IMG/VR virus record: IMGVR_UViG_3300010396_000052
Location: 1 to 53,003 of that record
Origin: a virus
Length of the DNA stretch: 53,003 nt
Direction: 5' to 3' (one strand)
This document shows positions 46,125 to 52,677 of the stretch, piece after piece; positions within the stretch are counted from its first letter, which is position 1; every line of letters begins with the position of its first letter. Under the pieces are notes generated by a model. That model saw nothing but the letters and a program-made list of their open reading frames with translations, searched no databases and had not been told where the DNA came from. A program made the translations under genes and the position numbers.

Positions 46125-46129
46125 AGTTA

Positions 46130-46537
46130 TTATTCCTTTACGAAAACCTTACGTGCTAAGCACGTCCAACATTCCCCGCAGGGTCCTATGGATAGATATT
46201 TATTGGATATTTCGCAATCCATACCAGCAATATCTTCAATAAAAGGCCGCGCCCTCTCCAACTGGTTTTCAAGACGCCGTAGCTCGATCTCGCGATCTTT
46301 AGCAGCCCCATCAGCTATCAGACCCTCGGTCATGTCGTTCAGCGTATCCACCCTCAGCAGCAGTGCCTCGTTGCTGCAACGGTGGAACGGTATCTGCGGG
46401 CACAGACAGGTAGGACATACCTGCTGTTTTGAGGACGGCTGCTCTAAGTGCCACGGGTTGCTGCAAATGGTCGGACGCTCATCGAAGCGTCCTTTGCAGG
46501 TGGGGCACCGCTGATCCTTGGACAGATGCTCAGTCAT
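46130..46537 (-). CDS. Multi-zinc-ribbon protein with coiled coil (135 aa)
   Basis: The N-terminus has CPTCKGRFDERPTIC and CPTCLCPQIPFHRC (two zinc ribbons in the first 55 residues), then a coiled coil (residues 58-100, LRVDTLNDMTEGLIAD...LRRLENQLERA), and a C-terminal CGECWTC knuckle. Likely a dimeric zinc protein. Similar phage proteins are usually annotated only as hypothetical. Confidence 0.55.
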   Translation of the reverse strand: MTEHLSKDQRCPTCKGRFDERPTICSNPWHLEQPSSKQQVCPTCLCPQIPFHRCSNEALLLRVDTLNDMTEGLIADGAAKDREIELRRLENQLERARPFIEDIAGMDCEISNKYLSIGPCGECWTCLARKVFVKE

Positions 46538-46712
46538 AGCTGCAATGCATCCTTAAGCCGTCGTCGGTCTGCTGCCAGTAGCAGCAGTCATCCGCCTCTG
46601 TGCGTTGACACCCTGTCAGTAGAAGCAGGAAGCAAACTAGCACGAATGCGAACAAGACTGCGCGTAAGTCCTCACCGCGGGTGTCTTCCGCGCTAATCTT
46701 AGTAGTCGTCAT
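46530..46712 (-). CDS. Predicted lipoprotein (60 aa)
   Basis: A hydrophobic segment LFAFVLVCFLLLLTGC ends in a lipobox (LTGC, C35) after a long charged n-region; the 25-residue mature part has three more Cys (CCYWQQ, HCSYD). ATG at 46712 overlaps the acidic ORF by 14 bases. A second short lipoprotein of this arm, role unknown. Confidence 0.5.
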   Translation of the reverse strand: MTTTKISAEDTRGEDLRAVLFAFVLVCFLLLLTGCQRTEADDCCYWQQTDDGLRMHCSYD

Positions 46713-46839
46713 ACTCTGGTTCCTCGTCATCTTCCAGATAGTCTAGGTAATAATCGTCCCTAGTCTCGTCCCACTCCCATTGATCGTCGGCAACGGGCTC
46801 CTCGTGCCACACCAGATCAGATTCTCCCGGCCCACTCAT
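46699..46839 (-). CDS. Highly acidic small protein (46 aa)
   Basis: From the ATG at 46839, ATGA-coupled to the upstream gene: MSGPGESDLVWHEEPVADDQ then alternating Asp/Glu/Tyr/Trp to the end (LEDDEEPEYDDY). About half the residues are Asp, Glu or Tyr and there is almost no Lys or Arg. Extreme acidity in a small early phage protein fits a DNA mimic (as in anti-restriction or anti-histone-like proteins), but it could equally be a disordered tail-like peptide. Confidence 0.5.
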   Translation of the reverse strand: MSGPGESDLVWHEEPVADDQWEWDETRDDYYLDYLEDDEEPEYDDY

Positions 46840-47006
46840 GCTGCTTCTCCATCGTCCCAAGGAGGAGCAGAGTTCGACCACTTGCCGCACTTAATACAGA
46901 AAGCAGGCTTGGTGTCACCTGTCATTCCCAACCAAATCTCGTGACCGTACTCGTCCTTGCACTTGGAATCCTTAAGTTCTTGGTAGGTCTTGAATTTCTT
47001 TTTCAT
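46836..47006 (-). CDS. Small zinc-binding protein (56 aa)
   Basis: Starts MKKKFKTYQELKDSKCKDEY and contains GHEIW then CIKCGKWSNSAPPW: C16, H22 and the CxxC at 37-40 make a plausible zinc site. ATGA overlap with the acidic ORF and 4-base overlap with the upstream gene. Family not recognised. Confidence 0.5.
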   Translation of the reverse strand: MKKKFKTYQELKDSKCKDEYGHEIWLGMTGDTKPAFCIKCGKWSNSAPPWDDGEAA

Positions 47007-47263
47007 GTCCATTCCTTAAGTTGCTTTTGGATTTCATTCAATTTGTATTGGAGTTCAGCTATATACTCCATGTGACTATCATAGACATGTTTTATAGCTT
47101 GCGCCTTAGTGCTGCCCTCCCACCCGCAATCGTTGATATAAACTAAATTCCCCCATTCATCTTTGTTATCGTTGCGAAGATTACAAGGATAAACTTCTCC
47201 TATCGCGCGGCCTAAATAGTATACAGCCTCACCGAGACGATAAATAGGTTTGAACTTCTTCAT
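47003..47263 (-). CDS. C2H2-like zinc protein (86 aa)
   Basis: ATG at 47263 (preceded by GAGGAAAGAGG) rather than the longer reading from 47329. MKKFKPIYRLGEAVYYLGRA is followed by YPCNLRND...NDCGWEGSTKAQAIKHVYDSH: two Cys and an H-x4-H in the style of a C2H2 finger (CGWEGST-x-H-x4-H). C-terminal helix. Likely nucleic-acid binding. Confidence 0.5.
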   Translation of the reverse strand: MKKFKPIYRLGEAVYYLGRAIGEVYPCNLRNDNKDEWGNLVYINDCGWEGSTKAQAIKHVYDSHMEYIAELQYKLNEIQKQLKEWT

Positions 47264-47541
47264 ACCTCTTTCCTCGTATCTACTTCCACGTACCAATTGC
47301 ACCCACAAGGACCACAGGTCTCGCACCAATCTGTTTCTTGGTCATGGCCGACTGTGATATTCTTTAGCGGAACCCCTAGCTCTTGAGAAAGCCAAATAAA
47401 GGCTGGCAATACCGGGAGGCCGTACATTTTCGTGTGGAATCCATTTTTAATTTCCTTGGTATTATTCGCTAATCCGCCTAGCCCCAAATGAAACTCGGTA
47501 TCCCAACGTTCTATAACTATCTTAAATTCCTTGAGGCTCAT
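47260..47541 (-). CDS. Protein of unknown function with Cys cluster (93 aa)
   Basis: ATG at 47541, ATGA-coupled to the upstream gene. MSLKEFKIVIERWDTEFHLG, a helical middle (LPAFIWLSQELGVPLKNITV) and CETCGPCGCNWYVEVD with four Cys near the end. Not recognised. Confidence 0.5.
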   Translation of the reverse strand: MSLKEFKIVIERWDTEFHLGLGGLANNTKEIKNGFHTKMYGLPVLPAFIWLSQELGVPLKNITVGHDQETDWCETCGPCGCNWYVEVDTRKEV

Positions 47542-47878
47542 ACTTCTCCGCCTCCTCAAAGAGAGTATCTGTCATTTCCAATAGATCTTCTGAGCAGCAA
47601 GCTTTTAGATCCTTTAAAGACTGTGCCCTATCTCCGTCCCAAGAGAAGCTCTCAAGAGGCCCATAACAAGAACAATGAGCCAAATGTTCCAGTTGCCACC
47701 TATTGTCCTTACGAATAAGCGCCTGCCCGTCACCTTCGTAATTACCGGCTGCGTACCAATAGATTATAAGATCTGCCCCAGCATTGAGCACGGAATCAAG
47801 TGCACACTCAGAACTTAATTCACTATCTTCATCACACCAAGTATAATCTGTTGGGGTTTTAACGTGAATAATTTCCAT
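47522..47878 (-). CDS. Conserved phage protein with HCSCYGP motif (118 aa)
   Basis: ADLIIYWYAAGNYEGDGQAL, then WQLEHLAHCSCYGPLESFSW: the (Y-E-G-x-G)...(H-C-S-C-Y-G-P) pair recurs in small phage and bacterial proteins of unknown function. The N-terminus and C-terminus are acidic. Directly after the helicase gene with a one-base overlap. Confidence 0.55.
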   Translation of the reverse strand: MEIIHVKTPTDYTWCDEDSELSSECALDSVLNAGADLIIYWYAAGNYEGDGQALIRKDNRWQLEHLAHCSCYGPLESFSWDGDRAQSLKDLKACCSEDLLEMTDTLFEEAEKYEPQGI

Positions 47879-49089
47879 TATCTATTCTCCACTACCATAC
47901 TTAATTGGGGGTCAATCGTTATTGCGATTGAATCGTGATCTCCACTAATTTTGTTCTTGGGGAACGATAAGGTTCGAACATTCATCTTTTCGTCCTCTTC
48001 AGTTCCACCCATACCGATCATTAGGTCCATCTGACCCGGAATTCCAACGTTACTTCCGTCAACGTCCCCCCGTGTGAGGATTCGCTTACCGCTGGCACTA
48101 TCCGCAGCTTGAGACACGGAAACCACGAGAAGGTTATTACGTTTGGCAAGGTTCCGGCCTTCCGTCGCTGCCTTCTCAAGTGCTTGAGTTCGGTGCTCAC
48201 TATCGACATCAATATTGCGCAACTGATCCAGCACAACCACCTTAGGTTCGTATCGACGAACCAGCCTGTCAATCGTCGTAAAGTTTCCGGGGGCGAGAGG
48301 AGCGAAAATGACGTTTTCATAGCCTCGTTTCTCTAATAGTTCTTGGGCTGCGTCGGGGTGGGCAAGTACCTGTGCCTTATTCATTAGGGTAAGGCGATTT
48401 ATGTACCGCATCATAAGGTCCTGCACCGGGTCTTCATTGCCGATGTACAAGACTCGCAGTTTGGCCTTTACCCACCCCGCCAGCATATTAATAACTAATA
48501 ACGTCTTTCCCATTTCGGTGGGGGCGAATACAAGAATGTGATGCCCCGGCCTAAGCCCACCACCAAGATGCTCATTAAGAGCCTTAGGAAGGACGGGGAT
48601 AAGTTGAGACTGGTCAAATGACTTTTCGACGAGATCTTTGACCTTGAACCGCTCAAAGACTTCATCACCAACTTCCTCCGTGGAAGGAATCGTAGTTGCT
48701 AGGTTCTGATACTCCCCCATTAAACGGAGCAGGGTCTGTGGTTCCTCCCCTTGTAGCAAAGATCCCGACAACTTGAGTCCAATATTGTGTAGCTTGACTG
48801 AAATGATCTCGGATGCGATGTTCTCCGGACTTACTTCCGGTAAATTCCGCAACACACCCTGTAGCATAGAGACGTGCTTCGGATTGGAAAATTTCCGACC
48901 AAGTGACGACCCAATTATATCCACATCCACACTGGCCGCTTTGGAATCCTTTTCGTAATACTCGGCTATAATTGACAATAGCGCGGCAGTGTCCGCACCT
49001 AATTCTGAGAGTTGTAAGTTCTCCGACAGTAGTTCCCACGCTTTGCGGGACTTCACTACGGCTGCGAGAATTTTGTTGTCTGCAATCAT
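47878..49089 (-). CDS. Replicative DNA helicase, DnaB/RecA-like (403 aa)
   Basis: The C-terminal RecA-fold motor begins near residue 160: Walker A APTEMGKT (189-196), H1a-like LYIGNED, Walker B VVVLDQ (284-289), and VVSVSQ (motif H3-like Q). An N-terminal helical part (1-150) replaces the DnaB N-domain. It unwinds DNA ahead of the polymerase; the Toprim primase is a separate gene at 49478, unlike T7 gp4 where the two are fused. The core motifs are intact. Confidence 0.85.
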   Translation of the reverse strand: MIADNKILAAVVKSRKAWELLSENLQLSELGADTAALLSIIAEYYEKDSKAASVDVDIIGSSLGRKFSNPKHVSMLQGVLRNLPEVSPENIASEIISVKLHNIGLKLSGSLLQGEEPQTLLRLMGEYQNLATTIPSTEEVGDEVFERFKVKDLVEKSFDQSQLIPVLPKALNEHLGGGLRPGHHILVFAPTEMGKTLLVINMLAGWVKAKLRVLYIGNEDPVQDLMMRYINRLTLMNKAQVLAHPDAAQELLEKRGYENVIFAPLAPGNFTTIDRLVRRYEPKVVVLDQLRNIDVDSEHRTQALEKAATEGRNLAKRNNLLVVSVSQAADSASGKRILTRGDVDGSNVGIPGQMDLMIGMGGTEEDEKMNVRTLSFPKNKISGDHDSIAITIDPQLSMVVENR

Positions 49090-49094
49090 TCATA

Positions 49095-49481
49095 TCACCA
49101 CTTCCGCTTTGAGGCCATTAAAGCCTCTATTTGTTTCTTCTTAGCATTAAATTTCTTACGGAAGGGATTAGACGGTCTCCACATATATGCCTTAATCGTG
49201 AAATTCGGTGCGCTGTCGTTCATGTTTAGCGACCAAGGCGTTTCGTAAAGCTTCTCTCCCTGTTCCCGCAACCACGCAGCAAATGCGTGGGGACCACAAT
49301 CATCAGCTTTCTGCTCTCTATTGCCTGAAAATATAACTATTCCCGGTAGATTTGTGCTCTCATTGTCCCAGTTAATCCCCGCCATAATCGCTAAAGGATC
49401 ATCGCCGAGATAGCTCTGAAAGAAAGCATACTCCATCCCACAATTTCCTGTGGCCTGATAGGAGTAGAACATAGTCTTCAC
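49095..49481 (-). CDS. Protein of unknown function between helicase and primase (128 aa)
   Basis: MKTMFYSYQATGNCGMEYAF, then LPGIVIFSGNREQKADDCGP-type segment (GIVIFSG, HAFAAWLREQGE) and a basic C-terminus (RKKFNAKKKQ...KRKW). Alpha/beta pattern. Its place between helicase and primase and 4-base overlap with primase suggest a replisome-related role. Not recognised. Confidence 0.5.
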   Translation of the reverse strand: MKTMFYSYQATGNCGMEYAFFQSYLGDDPLAIMAGINWDNESTNLPGIVIFSGNREQKADDCGPHAFAAWLREQGEKLYETPWSLNMNDSAPNFTIKAYMWRPSNPFRKKFNAKKKQIEALMASKRKW

Positions 49482-50329
49482 TTTGCGTCCTCCACTATTT
49501 TTCTGATTCTTTCGTCGTCTTCGTATTTGAGGTCTTTATCCAATACGGCCACCCTGAAATCAGCATATAAACCCCACTCTTTGAGAAGCTTATAAGATTT
49601 GAGAGTGGCGTCTTGATCCAGCGCGATGACGATGATTTTACCTTCTTCGACAATCTCTTCAAGCTTCGCTCGGCCAAGATTTGTGCCGTGCAGACACGCA
49701 GAGGTATATGCCCTCGCCACCTTCGTAGCCGATAGCATATCTTCGACAACGACAACCCTCCTATCTCGTGTTCTTCTAGGGCGAAGAAAGGAACACGCGC
49801 CAGCAGCGCTTGTACAATAAAGTTTCGTTTTTCGTCGAACGTTTTCTCCATCCAAGTAGAATCTTCTAGACTTGAGTTCAGAACCCCTTCGTACCTCATT
49901 TCTATCGTAGAGAGGCAATACGAGGTCCCCAGTACCAGTATCCGTGCCCCATCCTTGCCTAATGTAATCACTGGGTGTAATACCGTACCTTCCGCTAAGG
50001 TGGGCTTGCCATGCGCCATCCACCGGGGCCGTGACACCAGTATACAATCTTTCAGGCGGCACTTCTCTTTGGTTGGTACTAGTATCACTTCGTCCCAGTA
50101 CAAAACCGCGCTCAGCCACCCGTCCAGACGCACCACAAGAGGCTCGGTGACAATGATAGAGCGCTTCATCCTCTGCCACGCGGGTAATTGAAAAGGAAGA
50201 CTCCCTTGTAAGACCGCCGCCGCAAAAGACACAAACCAACCCGTTTCGTGATTCACCCAAACGGAGTTCGGCAGCGATGGATCGTATCCCTGCAGTACGT
50301 CCCGGACTAGCTTTCCCATATGTCCTCAC
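49478..50329 (-). CDS. DNA primase, zinc ribbon plus Toprim (283 aa)
   Basis: Zinc ribbon C33-x2-C36 ... C60-x4-C65 (CVFCGGG, YHCHRASCGASG), then the Toprim core VVVVEDMLSATKVARAY with E196 and IALDQD with D238/D240. Between them FYLDGENVRRKTKLY is part of the polymerising domain. GTG start overlaps the upstream TGA (GTGA). Makes RNA primers for lagging-strand synthesis with the helicase at 47878. About the size of the T7 gp4 primase half. Confidence 0.85.
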   Translation of the reverse strand: MRTYGKASPGRTAGIRSIAAELRLGESRNGLVCVFCGGGLTRESSFSITRVAEDEALYHCHRASCGASGRVAERGFVLGRSDTSTNQREVPPERLYTGVTAPVDGAWQAHLSGRYGITPSDYIRQGWGTDTGTGDLVLPLYDRNEVRRGSELKSRRFYLDGENVRRKTKLYCTSAAGACSFLRPRRTRDRRVVVVEDMLSATKVARAYTSACLHGTNLGRAKLEEIVEEGKIIVIALDQDATLKSYKLLKEWGLYADFRVAVLDKDLKYEDDERIRKIVEDAK

Positions 50330-50718
50330 GCAGGTGCGCCGTATCTATTTGGATCTTCTGGGTCCCCTTGTTCTTCGGGGATTACCGGGGTAAAAGATAC
50401 GTCCACCACGGCGGGGAATATCTGCTGAGTTTTACGAGCCTGCCTACGAATCTCCTCAACCTCGCAGATATCAATAGCTTCTGCATCCAACTCGATTGCG
50501 CTCTTAGCTCCCGGCCTTTCAATTTGTTCATCCTCTACATCTTCTACGTCTTCTTCATCCAGACGTAGATCTACGACATTGTCCTGCTCGACGTAGTAGA
50601 ACCCCATTGGACCGAATAGGGGGATCTCTGCATTAAGCTCGTCTACCATTACAAATACTTCAGCATCATCCGGACAGAGGTCCAAGCATTCCCTCATCTG
50701 TCTCACTGTCATGGTCAT
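50326..50718 (-). CDS. Acidic protein of unknown function (130 aa)
   Basis: ATG at 50718 with GGGGAG 7 bases upstream. The start TMTVRQMRECLDLCPDDAEV resembles the short 'M-T-V-x-E-L-x-x-x-L-x-x-x-P-x-D-A-x-V' module found in many phage and bacterial proteins. Residues 45-85 are very acidic (RLDEEDVEDVEDEQ). Overlaps the SLOG gene by 53 bases. Role unknown. Confidence 0.55.
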   Translation of the reverse strand: MTMTVRQMRECLDLCPDDAEVFVMVDELNAEIPLFGPMGFYYVEQDNVVDLRLDEEDVEDVEDEQIERPGAKSAIELDAEAIDICEVEEIRRQARKTQQIFPAVVDVSFTPVIPEEQGDPEDPNRYGAPA

Positions 50719-51181
50719 CTTCGTACTCCCCAATTATAACGGTGGAAGCCGGTTTATCGAGTGATCTCGCAAATTTGCACGTCCAGCAGCCGCCACTCTT
50801 GATATGTTGATCCCGCCTCTTCGTTGGTCGGCAGTGGTAGCAATAAGGAAACCTGAGACCTTGGTAGTCTTTGGGAAATGTGCGAACCGCAATGCAGAGT
50901 ACTTTATCAGCTGCCTGCGCAATCTGGATGTTCCTAAGGCGATAGCCTGTAGACCACTTGCGCTCTTTCGGCAGGTATATTCGAGAAGGTACTCCCATAA
51001 AGTCGGCATATTCAATGGCCCACGCATCTACTCCTCCTAAGTGGCAACCACCGGATATTACTTCCGATGGACTGTAGTCTTGAATCCACTCTGATATTAA
51101 CTGTCGAGCCGTAGCCTCAGTATTGGCATCGAATTTATCAGCAGCAGCCCCTACGATAGCTAATTTTAGCCCGTCGCTCAT
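50666..51181 (-). CDS. SLOG-family Rossmann-like protein with zinc ribbon (171 aa)
   Basis: KLAIVGAAADKF (residues 6-17, phosphate loop), ISGGCHLGGVDAWAIEYADF and RIYLPKERKWSTGYRLRNIQ then AADKVLCIAV are the pattern of YspA/DprA-like SLOG proteins, which bind nucleotides or nucleotide-derived signals. Residues 112-136 add CYHC...CWTC, a zinc ribbon. The last part is acidic and overlaps the next gene by 53 bases. SLOG proteins often sense nucleotide signals in phage conflicts, so it could act on host alarm molecules. Confidence 0.65.
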   Translation of the reverse strand: MSDGLKLAIVGAAADKFDANTEATARQLISEWIQDYSPSEVISGGCHLGGVDAWAIEYADFMGVPSRIYLPKERKWSTGYRLRNIQIAQAADKVLCIAVRTFPKDYQGLRFPYCYHCRPTKRRDQHIKSGGCWTCKFARSLDKPASTVIIGEYEDDHDSETDEGMLGPLSG

Positions 51182-51522
51182 AGTTCATCATCGTCCCACT
51201 CGGTAATGATCCCACTCTCGTTTAGCATACGATCTTGAGCCTGCAACTCTTCCAAATCTTCGTTAGCCAAAAGCTCTACGTCATCCGGGCCTAGGGGCTC
51301 TAAATCAGGAAGCTGATGGTCAAAATCATCCTCAAAAGTGTGGGCTTCGTATTCTCGCATCGCGTCAGTAAAATCTAGTTCTCCTTCAGGTACATCTAGA
51401 ATAAGGTCTTCTGAATCTTCCCCACCCACTGGATCATCACATACACACCACTCAGCAGGTTGGTGACAAGTATCACAGACTGATCCATCCATATCCTTAG
51501 CCTTTATATTAGTTATAGTCAT
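51178..51522 (-). CDS. Acidic protein with N-terminal zinc knuckle (114 aa)
   Basis: CDTCHQPAEWCVC (residues 16-28) followed by a very acidic body (VGGEDSEDLILDVPEGELD, LEPLGPDDVELLANEDLEEL, ending EWDDDEL). About a third of residues are Asp or Glu. The first gene after the hairpin at 51539-51560. Function unknown; acidic DNA-mimic or protein-interaction role possible. Confidence 0.5.
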   Translation of the reverse strand: MTITNIKAKDMDGSVCDTCHQPAEWCVCDDPVGGEDSEDLILDVPEGELDFTDAMREYEAHTFEDDFDHQLPDLEPLGPDDVELLANEDLEELQAQDRMLNESGIITEWDDDEL

Positions 51523-51538
51523 AGCCGTAATAAGGGGA

Positions 51539-51560
51539 AGAGGCCCCGGAGGGGGCCTCT
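51539..51560 (-). terminator. GC-rich hairpin, possible attenuator in the leftward unit
   Basis: AGAGGCCCC (51539-51547) / GGGGCCTCT (51552-51560), 9-base stem with a 4-base loop. On the minus strand it is followed by UCCCCUUAUU, a poor U-run, so it would terminate only partly between the ATP-grasp-linked genes and the replication genes. Confidence 0.5.
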
Positions 51561-51571
51561 CTTAGACATTT

Positions 51572-52081
51572 CTAAGCGGCAAAAGTTCCCTCAGAAAATG
51601 CATTATCTTGTACCTTATTGATTCCCTTGAGATTATTTTTATTTTGCTTGCAATACCAATCCCAGAGAGCCTCATTGTTAACGTACCACATCCAAAGGGC
51701 TATTGGGTTGTCTGTATTTGGGTTCTTGAAGGTACGCCCCTTCAGTACTTCCCCAAGCTGCAACCTCTTGATTAACTTAGCAAAATCGAAGCACCAATTG
51801 GAGTATGTCTTGCCCAGTTTTTCACGGTGGTCCACATTGGAGAACAGAATCAATCCTTTACGCGAACCCACAAACGGGTATGGTGGAGTTCCGTGCACCA
51901 CACCACAATTCTTGCACGAGCCCGCAGCGGCGCTGTAAGCCTCATGGTCTTTGTGGCGACCGGGATTATCCCAAAAACTCTTGCAGACCTCTAAAAGGGT
52001 CTGCTCTGCGTTGTGGCCATGCCCATCTTCATTATACAACTGCAGCATGCCACACGAAATTGGGGTAGTTACTAAGGCCAT
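51572..52081 (-). CDS. Unknown protein, paralog of its neighbour, linked to ATP-grasp gene (169 aa)
   Basis: Shares with the protein at 52084 a C-terminal pattern K-(G/A)-L-I-(L/I)-(F/W)-S ... (L)-x-L-G-x-V ... F-x-N-P-x-T ... W-x-W; here KGLILFSNVDH, LQLGEVLKGRTFKNPNTDNP and LWMWYVNNEALWDWY. An N-terminal SCGMLQLYN and a CKNCGVVHGTPPYP knuckle-like part precede it. I recall similar short proteins near ATP-grasp genes in phages, without known function. Possibly partner or substrate-handling subunit of the ATP-grasp ligase. Confidence 0.5.
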   Translation of the reverse strand: MALVTTPISCGMLQLYNEDGHGHNAEQTLLEVCKSFWDNPGRHKDHEAYSAAAGSCKNCGVVHGTPPYPFVGSRKGLILFSNVDHREKLGKTYSNWCFDFAKLIKRLQLGEVLKGRTFKNPNTDNPIALWMWYVNNEALWDWYCKQNKNNLKGINKVQDNAFSEGTFAA

Positions 52082-52083
52082 GA

Positions 52084-52677
52084 TTAGGCTCCTACCGCGC
52101 CTGCGGCTACCGCTGCATCAGAGGTTACTGTCGGAGTAAGTTCCCAAGGAGTCTTGTACCACCCCTTATTCTCAATTTCTGGCACCCCGCGCTTAGCCAC
52201 TTCTGCCTTGTACCATGCCTCGAACTTTGGACGGTCAATAAGCCACGACCAGAAGCAGATATCCCTACTATTAGTGCAGGGATTGAAATATGGGCCTATA
52301 CGGTGCACAGACCCTAATTCGAGAGTCTCTACTTGCTTTTGTAAGGTGTCCCCCCACCCTCTCGGACCGGTGTGATCGCTCCAAATAATCAATGCCTTAG
52401 GACCGAGGTATTGGCCGTGATCCCCGTTGTAGTGGGTATACCCTTCTTTCAGAAAGCCATATCGGGCTGTGCCACCATTGGGCGGATATTGTGTTTCCTG
52501 AACAGTGCCACGATACTGAGTAGCGATGAATCCAATCGAACAAGTAGCATCGCCTTTTCTCGGAGCACGATAGATAGAGTGCGCCAACCCGAACAAAGGT
52601 GCCAAATTCTTCAACTCAAAGCTGCCAAACCCGGACAGTTCAGCTATGGAACAGGACATATACGAATGAGCTTGCAT
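52084..52677 (-). CDS. Unknown protein, paralog of its neighbour, linked to ATP-grasp gene (197 aa)
   Basis: Begins MQAHSYMSCSIAELSGFGSF; the C-terminal half has KALIIWSDHTG, LELGSVHRIGPYFNPCTNSR and CFWSWLIDRPKFEAWYK, which align with the protein at 51572. One-base overlap with the ATP-grasp stop, 2-base gap to the paralog, so the three genes are co-translated. A start at the ATG of MSCSIAEL would place a Cys third, but I see no firm family. Function unknown. Confidence 0.5.
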   Translation of the reverse strand: MQAHSYMSCSIAELSGFGSFELKNLAPLFGLAHSIYRAPRKGDATCSIGFIATQYRGTVQETQYPPNGGTARYGFLKEGYTHYNGDHGQYLGPKALIIWSDHTGPRGWGDTLQKQVETLELGSVHRIGPYFNPCTNSRDICFWSWLIDRPKFEAWYKAEVAKRGVPEIENKGWYKTPWELTPTVTSDAAVAAGAVGA

